NCBI RefSeq assembly: GCF_014773265.1
Contig: NZ_JACWMY010000006.1
Coordinates: 1-64,000, forward strand
DNA length: 64,000 nucleotides
Origin: Mucilaginibacter pankratovii
GTDB lineage: Bacteria > Bacteroidota > Bacteroidia > Sphingobacteriales > Sphingobacteriaceae
Reading direction: 5' to 3'
Shown here piece after piece: positions 7,804 through 16,887 of this stretch (positions are counted from its first letter, which is position 1; every line of letters begins with the position of its first letter). The position numbers and the translations under genes were made by a program. Below the pieces are notes generated by a model. That model did no database searches. It was not told the DNA's origin and saw only the letters and a program-made list of their open reading frames with translations.

Positions 7804-8958
7804 ATGGATTTAGCAGAAGTATATAAAAAAGTACGCGCACGGACCGAAGCTATATGTGCCCCGCTGCAAACCGAAGATTACGTGGTGCAGCCCGTGGTGG
7901 ATGTTAGTCCACCTAAATGGCACATTGGGCACACCACCTGGTTCTTCGAAACTTTTATCCTGAAGCCTTATTTTATGGGCTACCAGGAGTACGACCCCAA
8001 TTACAATTACGTTTTCAATAGCTATTACGAAACCGTTGGCAACCGCGTTATCCGTACGGATAGGGGTAATTTGAGCCGGCCCACCGTTATCGATATCCAG
8101 CTGTACCGCAAATATGTGGATGATGCCATGCAAAACTTTATTGCCGCGGACGAATTAAGCGCGGAAGTAAAAGAACTGCTGATATTGGGTTTTAACCACG
8201 AGGAGCAGCACCAGGAACTTTTGCTGACGGATATCAAATTTATCTTAGGCAATAACCCGCTGTTCCCGGCTTACTCGCATGAATATGTAAAGCCAAAGTT
8301 AGAAGGAGCTGTAGGTACAGAATTCATTAAACTTAATGAAGGCGTTTACGAAGTTGGTTTTGCAGGCGAAGGCTTTGCTTTTGATAATGAATTGAACCGC
8401 CACAAAGTTTATTTGAATACTTTTGAGATAAGTCCTGTGCTGGTTACCAATGCCGAATATTTGGAATTTATAGATGCCGGCGGCTACCACGATTTTCGCC
8501 ACTGGCATGCTGCGGGCTGGGATTGGGTAAACACCAACAAGGTAGAAGCGCCCATGTACTGGCACCAGATAGATGGCGAATGGCATTACTATACCTATCA
8601 CGGTTTGGAGCCGCTAAACCTGCACGAAACGCTGTGCCATATCAGCTATTACGAAGCTTACGCCTATGCCTCCTGGAAAGGCATGCGCCTGCCAACTGAA
8701 TTTGAATGGGAGGCTGCAGCCACGCAATTTAAATGGGGCAGCCGCTGGGAGTGGACCGAAAGCTCGTACCTGCCATACCCCGGCTTTGCCAAAGCGCCGG
8801 GTGCCATTGGCGAGTACAATGGCAAATTTATGGTGGGGCAAAAGGTTTTGAGGGGAGCTTCGGAGGTTACTTCTCCCGGCCATAGCCGCATTACTTACCG
8901 CAACTTTTTTCAGCCGGAATTACGCTGGCAATTTACAGGCATCCGCCTGGCAAAATAA
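7804..8958 (+). CDS. egtB: Ergothioneine sulfoxide synthase EgtB
   Basis: An iron(II)-dependent sulfoxide synthase that joins a thiol donor (gamma-Glu-Cys or Cys) to N-alpha-trimethylhistidine with O2. The N-terminal DinB-like domain (about 8-150) carries the likely iron ligands: His43 in WHIGHTTWF plus His132 and His136 in NHEEQHQEL. The C-terminal formylglycine-generating-enzyme-like domain (about 165-384) contains WDWVNTNK, CHISYYEAYAYASWKGMRLP, RWEWTESSYLPYPG and the closing WQFTGIRLAK. The length of 384 matches compact EgtB forms. It lies 21 nt before egtD. No egtC or egtE is adjacent, so the thiol donor and the C-S lyase step are not defined here. Confidence 0.93.
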   Translation: MDLAEVYKKVRARTEAICAPLQTEDYVVQPVVDVSPPKWHIGHTTWFFETFILKPYFMGYQEYDPNYNYVFNSYYETVGNRVIRTDRGNLSRPTVIDIQLYRKYVDDAMQNFIAADELSAEVKELLILGFNHEEQHQELLLTDIKFILGNNPLFPAYSHEYVKPKLEGAVGTEFIKLNEGVYEVGFAGEGFAFDNELNRHKVYLNTFEISPVLVTNAEYLEFIDAGGYHDFRHWHAAGWDWVNTNKVEAPMYWHQIDGEWHYYTYHGLEPLNLHETLCHISYYEAYAYASWKGMRLPTEFEWEAAATQFKWGSRWEWTESSYLPYPGFAKAPGAIGEYNGKFMVGQKVLRGASEVTSPGHSRITYRNFFQPELRWQFTGIRLAK

Positions 8959-8979
8959 TACGTACCTGTACAAACACCA

Positions 8980-9966
8980 ATGGAAAATACCAATACTATA
9001 GCAATGCCGCAGCCATCTGTAATAAGCGACACGCAATTCTATAAAGACGTTGTAAAGGGCTTAAGCGGCACACCTAAGCGCCTCGACTCCAAATATTTTT
9101 ATGATGCTCAGGGCGATAAGATCTTCCAGGAGCTGATGAATTGTGAAGAATATTATCCCACCAATTGCGAGTTGGAGATCTTTACACAAAAAACCGCTGA
9201 ATTGGCAAGATCCATCATTGCAGATGGTGACGCCTTCGACCTGATAGAACTGGGTGCGGGGGATGCCACTAAATCGTCGCATCTGTTAAAATACCTCATT
9301 GATGAGAAAGCCGATTTTACTTATCTGCCGATAGATATCTCCGAAAATGTAATATCCTACCTCAACATCACGCTTCCGGTTACTTTGCCGGGGATTAAGA
9401 TTACCGGCCTGCAAGGCGAATATTTTAATATGCTGAAAAAAGCCGCGGCCATATCTGATAAACGTAAGGTGGTGATGTTCCTGGGCTCCAATATCGGCAA
9501 CATGCAGGTGAAGGACGCCGAAGCGTTTTGCAAAGTGCTGCGCGATCACCTTTCGCCCGGCGATATGGTGCTGATAGGGATCGACCTGAAGAAGAATCCG
9601 CACACCGTTTTAGCCGCTTATAACGATAAAAGGGGCATCACCAAGCGCTTTAATCTCAATCTGCTGGAACGCATCAACCGCGAACTGAACGGCAGCTTTA
9701 GCATTCCCCAATTCGACCACTATGCCACCTATGACCCGGAGAGCGGTGCCTGCCGCAGCTATTTGGTTAGCTTGCAGGAGCAACAGGTGAATATTAACGG
9801 CCAGCTGGTAAGTTTTGCTAAGAATGAATACATCTATATGGAGATCTCGCAGAAGTTTACAGTAGAGCAGGTAAACAGCATGGCAAAATCAACGGGATTT
9901 AAGCCATTGCACCAGTTTTTTGATAGCAAGGGTTGGTTTGTGGATGCGATTTGGCTGGCGGAATAG
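8980..9966 (+). CDS. egtD: Histidine N-alpha-methyltransferase EgtD
   Basis: A SAM-dependent enzyme that trimethylates the alpha-amino group of histidine to hercynine, the first step of ergothioneine synthesis. Its 328 residues match the family. Hallmarks are RLDSKYFYDAQGDKIFQEL near residue 35, the SAM motif ELGAGDATKSSHLL near 85, MFLGSNIGNM near 168, and YMEISQKF near 290, the Glu-x-Ser that binds the histidine imidazole and amine in characterised EgtD. It is the last gene of the operon and is convergent with a small minus-strand hypothetical gene; no clear intrinsic terminator lies between them. Confidence 0.95.
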   Translation: MENTNTIAMPQPSVISDTQFYKDVVKGLSGTPKRLDSKYFYDAQGDKIFQELMNCEEYYPTNCELEIFTQKTAELARSIIADGDAFDLIELGAGDATKSSHLLKYLIDEKADFTYLPIDISENVISYLNITLPVTLPGIKITGLQGEYFNMLKKAAAISDKRKVVMFLGSNIGNMQVKDAEAFCKVLRDHLSPGDMVLIGIDLKKNPHTVLAAYNDKRGITKRFNLNLLERINRELNGSFSIPQFDHYATYDPESGACRSYLVSLQEQQVNINGQLVSFAKNEYIYMEISQKFTVEQVNSMAKSTGFKPLHQFFDSKGWFVDAIWLAE

Positions 9967-10016
9967 ATACTTGGGGTTAATCTAAAATCAGAAAAGCATC
10001 TATGTTCAGAGGTTGT

Positions 10017-10415
10017 TTAATCAACTTCCTCTAAATTGAGATCGAATTCTTTTATAACGGAGTCTACATTGAATGGGAAATCTTTGGGGATATTGACCGT
10101 TAAAAAGCAGCCAAAATCAACTTGCCAAAATCCTCCGCGGGCGTCAAGTTCATCTCCTAACATTAAATAATCTGCAATTCGATAGTTAGGCGGCAGGATA
10201 AATCTACGGGTGATAAACGAAGACCGTGTCAAAATCCGCCTTACTTCATGTTGACTACCTTTATTGATTTTGGTCTCGAATTCCGTTCCTTTTGTAAGTG
10301 TACAGTTAGCAAGATCGTTTTCGATCATCTGAAATGTGTTTTCGGCAAGTTGTTTCACTGTTATAATAGAGCTAACCCTTTCCCTTTTATTATATAATTC
10401 AATTCGTGTTTCCAT
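10017..10415 (-). CDS. Hypothetical protein, 132 residues
   Basis: I do not recognise a family. The protein is soluble, with no signal peptide or membrane segment, and has a mixed composition with a charged, helical-looking N-terminal half and an acidic tail (EFDLNLEEVD). The segment RILTRSSFITRRFILPPNYRIADYLML could be a beta-hairpin region. It stands alone between the ergothioneine operon and the SPFH gene, convergent to the former and divergent from the latter. Short lone proteins of this kind are often immunity or accessory proteins, but nothing here supports a specific role. Confidence 0.6.
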   Translation of the reverse strand: METRIELYNKRERVSSIITVKQLAENTFQMIENDLANCTLTKGTEFETKINKGSQHEVRRILTRSSFITRRFILPPNYRIADYLMLGDELDARGGFWQVDFGCFLTVNIPKDFPFNVDSVIKEFDLNLEEVD

Positions 10416-10553
10416 AACGCCTAATAACTTATTACTAAGTTACATTTATAAGTCACTATTTATATGACGGGTAACATCTATTATCCATAAGATTCTACCG
10501 ACCGCTTGCGCCTCAAATAAATAAGCCTATATTTATTTCAAATTATAACCCTT

Positions 10554-11495
10554 ATGCCAACCTCTTCAATTATAGCTTACCTGCTTGTATTTTTTGCAGT
10601 CATCGTTGTTTTTTCGTCGTTTGTAACGGTTAAGCAAGGTACAATTGCCGTAATTACCATCTTCGGCAAGTACCGCCGCATATTAACGCCGGGGCTAAAT
10701 TTTAAGATCCCGTTGATAGAGAGCATCTATTCCAAGATCTCGATCCAAAACCGCTCGGTAGAGCTGGAGTTCCAGGCCGTAACCTTCGATCAGGCGAATG
10801 TTTATTTTAAAGCAATGCTGCTGTATTCGGTGCTGGATCAATCGGAAGAGGCGATAAAAAACGTAGCTTTTAAATTTGTGGACGAGCGCAACCTGATGCA
10901 GGCGCTTATCCGCACCGTAGAGGGCTCTATCCGCGCCTTTGTAGCTACCAAACGCCAAAGCGAGGTGTTGATATTACGCCGCGATATTGTGGAGCACGTA
11001 AAAGAGCAACTGGATACCGTATTGGAGGGCTGGGGTTACCACCTGCAGGATCTGCAGCTGAACGATATCACCTTTGATGATGTCATCATGAAATCGATGA
11101 GCCAGGTAGTGGCCTCAAATAACTTGAAAGCCGCTGCCGAAAACGAGGGCCAGGCGCTATTGATCACTAAAACAAAAGCTGCCGAAGCTGACGGTAATGC
11201 CATCAAAATTTCTGCCGAGGCCGAGCGCCAGGCGGCCCAGCTACGCGGGCAGGGTATCGCATTGTTCCGCGAGGAGGTGGCCAAGGGTATGACCATGGCC
11301 GCCAAAGAAATGCAGGGCGCTAATATGGATACTTCGGTGATCCTGTTTACCATGTGGACGGAATCTATCAAACACTTCGCCGAAAACTCTAAGGGCAACG
11401 TTATCTTCCTTGATGGCTCTACCGCCGGAATGGAGCATACCATGAAAGAAATGATGGCATTAAACCTTTTGCAGCCCGATAAAGTCAAAAAGTAA
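10554..11495 (+). CDS. SPFH/band 7 (prohibitin-like) membrane protein
   Basis: A 313-residue member of the stomatin/prohibitin/flotillin/HflK superfamily. One N-terminal membrane helix (about 5-25, IIAYLLVFFAVIVVFSSFV) is followed by the SPFH domain opening VKQGTIAVITIFGKYRRIL and running to about residue 200. An Ala/Glu-rich helical oligomerisation region follows (AAAENEGQALLITKTKAAEADG). Such proteins form ring-like membrane scaffolds affecting protease or lipid microdomain function. There is no NfeD-type partner next door. The gene seems to be first of a same-strand run with DUF922 (23 nt gap). Confidence 0.9.
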   Translation: MPTSSIIAYLLVFFAVIVVFSSFVTVKQGTIAVITIFGKYRRILTPGLNFKIPLIESIYSKISIQNRSVELEFQAVTFDQANVYFKAMLLYSVLDQSEEAIKNVAFKFVDERNLMQALIRTVEGSIRAFVATKRQSEVLILRRDIVEHVKEQLDTVLEGWGYHLQDLQLNDITFDDVIMKSMSQVVASNNLKAAAENEGQALLITKTKAAEADGNAIKISAEAERQAAQLRGQGIALFREEVAKGMTMAAKEMQGANMDTSVILFTMWTESIKHFAENSKGNVIFLDGSTAGMEHTMKEMMALNLLQPDKVKK

Positions 11496-11518
11496 AAATT
11501 ACTTTTAATGGCTTCTTA

Positions 11519-12079
11519 ATGATATTTAAACTATTACGTGCAGGCACTGTATCTGTGTTGTTGCTGCTTGCTTCTACTTCCCTGTTTGCCCAGCCCTTCA
11601 GGCAACTAACGGCGGGCGATTTCCAGGGAACCCCGCGCTTCAATAACCGAGGTGTGGTGGCTTACACTAATTGCACCATCAATTTCCGTTTCCAGGCATC
11701 AAACCGCGATGGCGAATACATTCTCCATTTTACCGTACGGCTGGATCTGAACAGCAGCCGGTCGTGGATAGATCGCTCCAAAATAAAGTCGCAATTGGTT
11801 TTTGCAGAGATCTTAAAGCACGAGCAGGGGCATTATAACATAGCCTATATGGAGCAGCAGGAAGTGCTGAGAGAGGTGAATCGTACGCGCTTTTCGGCTA
11901 ATTATCAAAACGAGGCCATGGCTATTTTTAACCGGATAGATGCCAAATACAAACAGCTGAATATTGATTACGATGACGACACCGAACATAGTACCAATAA
12001 GCAACAGCAGCACAGCTGGGACGTTTACTTTGCCAAGCGAATAGAGAACATGCCGCCGGTGAATGCGGGGGCCTACTAA
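11519..12079 (+). CDS. Secreted DUF922 protein, putative Zn metalloprotease
   Basis: A 186-residue exported protein. The signal peptide occupies residues 1-24 (hydrophobic VSVLLLLASTSLFA then cleavage near AQ). The DUF922 domain follows, with the metal-binding HEQGH at residues 101-105, which matches the HExxH zinc-protease signature. The third ligand is not certain. Charged residues and a Gln/His-rich patch (EHSTNKQQQHSWD) precede the C-terminus. The substrate is unknown; a periplasmic or cell-surface protease is the usual prediction for the family. It follows the SPFH gene closely and precedes lpxH, which has its own promoter. Confidence 0.85.
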   Translation: MIFKLLRAGTVSVLLLLASTSLFAQPFRQLTAGDFQGTPRFNNRGVVAYTNCTINFRFQASNRDGEYILHFTVRLDLNSSRSWIDRSKIKSQLVFAEILKHEQGHYNIAYMEQQEVLREVNRTRFSANYQNEAMAIFNRIDAKYKQLNIDYDDDTEHSTNKQQQHSWDVYFAKRIENMPPVNAGAY

Positions 12080-12086
12080 AATCGTA

Positions 12087-12117
12087 TTTGTTGCTTTAGA
12101 TTATTGCCGTATTTTTG
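12087..12117 (+). promoter_or_regulatory. Promoter of lpxH (TTTG-N19-TATTTTTG)
   Basis: TTTG at 12087-12090 and TATTTTTG at 12110-12117 are 19 nt apart, a full match to the Bacteroidota housekeeping promoter. The start codon at 12125 is only 7 nt downstream of the -7 box, so the transcript should have almost no leader. This also argues for ATG 12125 over the TTG at 12104, which would lie upstream of the transcription start. Confidence 0.75.
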
Positions 12118-12124
12118 GTGTTGT

Positions 12125-12901
12125 ATGCCAACCGGTAAAAATCTTTATTTCGCATCAGATATCCATTTAGGCGCGGGCGGGCACGCCTCCTCACGCCAAC
12201 GCGAGGATCGCTTCATCCGCTGGCTGGATATGATCAAAGATGATGTTGCCGAGCTGTTCCTGATGGGGGATGTTTTCGATTTTTGGTTCGAATACAAAAC
12301 GGTTGTGCCAAAAGGGTATGTGCGTTTTTTGGGCAAGCTGGCCCAGTTAACCGATGCCGGCGTAAAGCTGTACCTGTTTAAAGGCAACCACGATATGTGG
12401 ATGTTTGAATACTTTGTAACCGAATTTAACGCCACTATTATCTCCAACGAACTGGTGATAGAGCGCAATGGTAAAAAGTTTTACCTGCACCACGGGGATG
12501 GCCTGGGCCCCGGCGATAACAAATACAAATTCCTCAAAAAGATCTTCCGCAGCAAGCTGTGCCAATGGCTTTTTGCCAGGCTGCATCCCAATTTAGGGAT
12601 TGGCATTGCCAATGCCTGGTCGCATAACAGTAAGTTGGTTAACGCCAAAATAGGTGAAGAAAAACTACACCCAAAGGAGTGGATAGAGATCTATTCTAAC
12701 GAAGTTTTACAAACCCAATACTTTGATTATATGGTGTATGGGCACCGGCATAAGCCAATGGATATACAGCTAACCGGCAAAAGCAGATACGTAAACCTGG
12801 GCGATTGGGTAAGTTATTTTACCTATGCCGTTTTTGACGAGGATGCCCTGCAACTGAAGTATTATAAGGAGCCGGATGCAGAAGTTCCACCCAAACAGTA
12901 A
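12125..12901 (+). CDS. lpxH: UDP-2,3-diacylglucosamine diphosphatase
   Basis: A calcineurin-like phosphoesterase that hydrolyses UDP-2,3-diacylglucosamine to lipid X in lipid A synthesis, at the inner face of the membrane. The metal-binding motifs appear in order: ASDIHLGAGG (Asp/His), GDVFDFWFE, FKGNHDMW, LHHGDGLGPGD, and YGHRHKP near the C-terminus. The length of 258 residues from ATG 12125 is typical. An in-frame TTG at 12104 is rejected because the promoter box overlaps it. Bacteroidota lipid A genes are often scattered, and a lipid A deacylase gene lies 2 kb downstream. Confidence 0.93.
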   Translation: MPTGKNLYFASDIHLGAGGHASSRQREDRFIRWLDMIKDDVAELFLMGDVFDFWFEYKTVVPKGYVRFLGKLAQLTDAGVKLYLFKGNHDMWMFEYFVTEFNATIISNELVIERNGKKFYLHHGDGLGPGDNKYKFLKKIFRSKLCQWLFARLHPNLGIGIANAWSHNSKLVNAKIGEEKLHPKEWIEIYSNEVLQTQYFDYMVYGHRHKPMDIQLTGKSRYVNLGDWVSYFTYAVFDEDALQLKYYKEPDAEVPPKQ

Positions 12902-13395
12902 TTCTTCATCAATGGGTTTTGTCACCAAGGTTCTTTATTAAATGGCTACACGTTTTAAGATCAGGTTATAGGCAAAAAGGTACCGGTAAAAGAGCGCATA
13001 TGGCGTTAACCTTGCTAAAATATAAATAGTTGATTATTAGTCATTTAAAAAGTTAACATGTGAAAATGTGTAAACTTTTTTAGCGCTGAATGCGGGTGCG
13101 CATGCATCGAAAACGGGTGAATAGTGATCTTTCCCGGTGGGATACAATTACCTTTCTTGTTCATAAAACGACGGCTTTTATATAGTATTGAGGGCTCCAA
13201 ATCTATTTACAATCGGCTGAATAAATTATATCCCTTAATTTCTGTATTTTTGCATGTTTTTTGCACTACACTGCGTAAACTAAACCCGATTGGCATGGAA
13301 AGCCTTTGGGTGGGTGCGGGAAAGGGCAAAAAGGCTTGTAATAAAAAGCGGGGCTGGTATAACCAATTAGCGCTGCACTTGATTTTCGAAATAAG
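12902..13395. other. Intergenic region before prfA
   Basis: Almost 500 bp without a convincing gene. A TATTTTTG box at 13245-13252 is the best promoter candidate for prfA, though no good -33 element precedes it; the leader would be about 140 nt. A 92-codon frame at 13124-13402 has no recognisable features. The stretch 13020-13090 is AT-rich. Confidence 0.55.
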
Positions 13396-14469
13396 ATGTT
13401 AGAGAAATTAGAATTAATATTTCAACGCTGGAAAGCGGTAGAAGCAGAGCTAAGCAGCCCGGATGCAATGAGCGATATGAAGCGTTTTGCCCAGCTGAAC
13501 AAAGAATATAAAGACCTTGCAAAAATTGTTGATCAGTACAATGTTTACAAAAACATTATGAGCAACATAGATACCAATAAAGAAATTTTGGCTACCGAGA
13601 AGGACGAAGAGTTCCGCGAGATGGCTAAGATGGAGCTGGACGAACTGTTGACCAAACAGGATGAAATGGAAGAAGTTATCCGTTTGATGCTGATACCAAA
13701 AGATCCTGAGGATTCTAAGAATGCTATTATTGAGATCCGTGGCGGTACGGGCGGTGACGAGGCCGCATTGTTTGCAGGCGATATGTACCGTATGTATATG
13801 CGTTATTGTGAGCGCCGCGGCTGGAAAACCGAACTGGTTGACTATACCGAAGGTACTGCTGGTGGTTATAAAGAGATCGTTTTCAACGTAAACGCCGAGG
13901 ATGCTTACGGCAACTTTAAATACGAAAGCGGCGTGCACCGTGTACAACGTGTGCCCGATACCGAAACACAAGGCCGCGTGCATACTTCAGCTGCTTCGGT
14001 AGTGGTATTGCCCGAGGTGGATGAGTTTGATATCGATTTGCAGGTGAGCGATATCCGTAAGGATCTGTTCTGCGCCTCTGGTCCGGGTGGCCAGTCGGTA
14101 AATACTACCTACTCTGCGGTGCGTTTAACCCACATCCCAACCGGTATTGTGGCGCAGTGCCAGGATCAGAAATCTCAGTTAAAGAATTACGATAAGGCGC
14201 TGGGTGTACTTCGCTCGCGTGTATACGAAATGGAGCTGCAAAAACACCTCGAGGAAACCTCTAAAAGGCGTAAAACGATGGTTGCTACCGGCGACAGAAG
14301 CGCCAAAGTACGTACCTATAACTACCCGCAAGGGCGCTTAACCGAACACCGTATAGGCTTAACCATCTATAACCTTACCGGCGTAATGAACGGCGACCTG
14401 CAGGAAATAATGGAAGCTTTGCAATTTGCAGAGAACGCCGAAAGATTAAAAGAAGGCACCGCCGCTTAA
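13396..14469 (+). CDS. prfA: Peptide chain release factor 1
   Basis: This factor recognises UAA and UAG stop codons on the ribosome and triggers peptide release. At 357 residues it has the normal RF1 length. The N-terminal coiled coil (about 1-100) is followed by IEIRGGTGGDEAALFAGD, the decoding tripeptide region RVPDTETQGRVHTS (PxT in RF1), the catalytic GPGGQSVNTTYSAVRLTH (GGQ loop), and the C-terminal YNYPQGRLTEHRIG. Its stop codon overlaps that of the oppositely oriented deacylase gene through the shared TTAA at 14466-14469. Confidence 0.97.
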   Translation: MLEKLELIFQRWKAVEAELSSPDAMSDMKRFAQLNKEYKDLAKIVDQYNVYKNIMSNIDTNKEILATEKDEEFREMAKMELDELLTKQDEMEEVIRLMLIPKDPEDSKNAIIEIRGGTGGDEAALFAGDMYRMYMRYCERRGWKTELVDYTEGTAGGYKEIVFNVNAEDAYGNFKYESGVHRVQRVPDTETQGRVHTSAASVVVLPEVDEFDIDLQVSDIRKDLFCASGPGGQSVNTTYSAVRLTHIPTGIVAQCQDQKSQLKNYDKALGVLRSRVYEMELQKHLEETSKRRKTMVATGDRSAKVRTYNYPQGRLTEHRIGLTIYNLTGVMNGDLQEIMEALQFAENAERLKEGTAA

Positions 14470-15578
14470 TGCGCACGGAAAATTAAGCCGCCACCCAGGT
14501 AATCGCAATCGCTGTTGTGGATGTAAGCCTTTACTTGCAGGGCCATCCACGGCAGCATGTAATATTTTACGCCCGGTGTCCAGTATTTATTAATTTCGGT
14601 TGTGCTTTTGTAGTGCAGGTAATAGCCATAATTGGCCATGATAGCCAGGCGGCCCAGCCATAGGTCGGCACCAACGCTAAGGCCATAGCGCCACCTGTCG
14701 AACGAAGTGCCATGGTATTGATAAGAAGGCTCCAGGTTTGTTTTGGGGTCGTTATCGGGATGGTAAATCGTATAATAATACACAGCATCGCCGCCGGCTT
14801 TTAAGCTTAATACGGGGCTTAGCCGGTAATTGTAAGCTGCCGAAAATCCTGTTTTATACAACCCCCCTTCGGCTTTTTGCACGCCCCTGCGGCCCACATC
14901 AAAGCCTATCTCAAACGAGTGCTTATAGAATGTGCTGAAGGCTTTGCTGCTGGTTTGCGGCCCCGGTGCATTTAGAGTTTTAATAAGCCCTAATGATGTT
15001 TCCACCGTGTTTATCCCATTATTGGGTACCCGTACAGCACCGTTGGAGTAATGAAAAATATCTATCCCTCCTTTTAGTGTTATTGTTTGGCTTAAAGGCG
15101 TAGTAATAAACAAGCCCGCCTGTGTAGCTAAGTTGATGTGGCTGCCAATAAGGGGATTACCATTGGTGAAATAGGTACCCGTGGCGTACGCAAAACCAAG
15201 CGCGGGCGCAAATACCACGCGGGTGCCACCAGCCTTGATGATAGGGAATTCTAATCGCCCTAATAAAGAGTAAACACGGCCTATAGGCTGGGTTACCACA
15301 TTATTGCTATCTATTACGCTTACATTATTAAAACTGCGGAAGCCGGCAACCACGTCAATAGCCTGTACATTTAATAAGCGGATGTAGGGGGCCTTATTAT
15401 TTCCCATATCAAAATGATAGGCTGCTTCGGCGCCGGCGAGGTGCCCCGGGGTTTTATAAAATTCCGCCGTGAAAGTGCTTAACCCATACAAGCCACTAAG
15501 CTCTAATTTATTATTGCTTTGGGCCATCAAGCCAGTAAAAGAAAATAGTAACGTAACTATCAGTGCTAGTTTTTTCAT
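14466..15578 (-). CDS. PagL-like lipid A 3-O-deacylase (acyloxyacyl hydrolase family)
   Basis: A 370-residue outer-membrane beta-barrel enzyme predicted to remove an acyl chain from lipid A. The signal peptide is residues 1-19 (LALIVTLLFSFTGLMAQ). The PagL hallmark is FHYSNGAVRVPNNGIN, giving candidate catalytic His176 and Ser178, with Glu193 downstream as the possible third member. Alternating hydrophobic strands fill the rest, and the protein ends in an aromatic-containing strand. It is longer than Pseudomonas PagL (about 170 residues), as is usual for the Bacteroidota version. It is convergent with prfA with a 4-nt stop overlap. Confidence 0.85.
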   Translation of the reverse strand: MKKLALIVTLLFSFTGLMAQSNNKLELSGLYGLSTFTAEFYKTPGHLAGAEAAYHFDMGNNKAPYIRLLNVQAIDVVAGFRSFNNVSVIDSNNVVTQPIGRVYSLLGRLEFPIIKAGGTRVVFAPALGFAYATGTYFTNGNPLIGSHINLATQAGLFITTPLSQTITLKGGIDIFHYSNGAVRVPNNGINTVETSLGLIKTLNAPGPQTSSKAFSTFYKHSFEIGFDVGRRGVQKAEGGLYKTGFSAAYNYRLSPVLSLKAGGDAVYYYTIYHPDNDPKTNLEPSYQYHGTSFDRWRYGLSVGADLWLGRLAIMANYGYYLHYKSTTEINKYWTPGVKYYMLPWMALQVKAYIHNSDCDYLGGGLIFRAH

Positions 15579-15804
15579 GAAATGATGGTGCGCGGTAGCG
15601 AGCTGCGTTAATGTTTAAGTTGATTAGGATATATTACATATATTGAAATATTTATATATATGCAACCCGCAAAATAATAATTTAATATCAAATAATGGCC
15701 TTTTCATCTCAATTTCATAATGCCCGGTTAATTTAGCAGTGTTAAGTTCTGCGCTTGCAATAATTTGCGGTTGCTGTAACTTATTTTAACTGTACGTAAT
15801 CTTG

Positions 15805-16737
15805 ATGCATATGCTGGCAGTAAAAAATTTAACAGGTACAAATTCGGTTTTTGCACGCGAAGTGCGCTTAATGGGCAACAGGTTTGGGATAAGTTTAGTG
15901 GCTAATGATGCCGCCTGGGCCGACGAGCGCATAAGCGACGCGGTAAACGAGATCAATCGCGTTGAAAAACTGTTGAGTACTTTTACTGACGAAAGCAAAC
16001 TGAACGAGATAAACCGCAATGCAGGCATTAGGCCCGTACACGTTGATGCCGAAATTTTTAAATTGGTTGACAGGGCGCTGCAGATATCAGACCTTACCCA
16101 CGGTACCTTTGATATCACCTACCCCGCAACCCAAATTGTTGATGCCGATACCAAAGCCGCTAAACGCAAAATAAGCCTTACCAACTATAAAAATGTTTTA
16201 CTGGATGCTGCAAAGCAAACCGTGTTTTTAAAGAACAAAGGGATGCGCATTGGCCTGGGTGCCATTAGCCGTGGCTACGCTGCCGACAGGGCAAAATATA
16301 TTTTACAAATGCAGGGCGTAAGCAGCGGTGTTATCAATGCCGGCGGCGATCTGCTAAGCTGGGGCCTGCAGCCCGATAATACTCCATGGACCATCGGCAC
16401 TGCCGACCCGTCACAGGCAACCCAGCCTTTTGCAGATGTAAACATCAGTAATATGGCTATTGCTACTTCTTTTAATTCAGAAAAAATGCCTGCTATAACC
16501 AGTGCTAAACCTGCCGGGATTATCGACCCGGAGAGCGGTTTCCCGGTTAGCAAAATTAAGAGCGTAAGCATCATAACCCCCGGCGCAGAACTGGCCGATG
16601 CTATGGCAACGCCAATTATAGCAATGGGCATAAACGCAGGTTTGTATCTGATAAACAAGCTAAACCAAATGGCCTGCATTATTATTGACGACCATGCCCG
16701 CGTTTACACATCAAAAGATATCAAATTAACCGTATAA
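15805..16737 (+). CDS. ApbE family FAD:protein FMN transferase
   Basis: This enzyme attaches FMN covalently to a Thr of target flavoproteins, such as Na+-NQR or RNF subunits, using FAD. Its 311 residues include the family patterns LMGNRFGISLV, NRVEKLLSTF and THGTFDITYPA, the glycine-rich GLGAISRGYAADRA, GVINAGGDLLSWG, and the metal site around ELADAMATPIIAMG. Start candidates are TTG 15802, ATG 15805 and ATG 15811; 15805 was chosen as the first ATG. No signal peptide is evident, unlike many ApbE proteins. The target flavoprotein is not in the window. Confidence 0.9.
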   Translation: MHMLAVKNLTGTNSVFAREVRLMGNRFGISLVANDAAWADERISDAVNEINRVEKLLSTFTDESKLNEINRNAGIRPVHVDAEIFKLVDRALQISDLTHGTFDITYPATQIVDADTKAAKRKISLTNYKNVLLDAAKQTVFLKNKGMRIGLGAISRGYAADRAKYILQMQGVSSGVINAGGDLLSWGLQPDNTPWTIGTADPSQATQPFADVNISNMAIATSFNSEKMPAITSAKPAGIIDPESGFPVSKIKSVSIITPGAELADAMATPIIAMGINAGLYLINKLNQMACIIIDDHARVYTSKDIKLTV

Positions 16738-16887
16738 GCACTTTGCTGCTTATATGGCTATTTATATATTTACCAATATTACAACCAAGCCTTTATAAGA
16801 AAATTTTTACCCCAAACGGTTACTATGCATGCATTGCCTTATAGCTTTTGTTGTGTATAGTAATAAAGCTTTTGTTTGCCTCCTGAA

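Noticed and set aside
12104-12124. Upstream TTG start for lpxH
   Set aside because: The promoter -7 box lies at 12110-12117, so this start would be outside the transcript.
13124-13402. 92-codon open frame before prfA
   Set aside because: No recognisable domain, unusual composition, and it overlaps the probable prfA promoter and leader.
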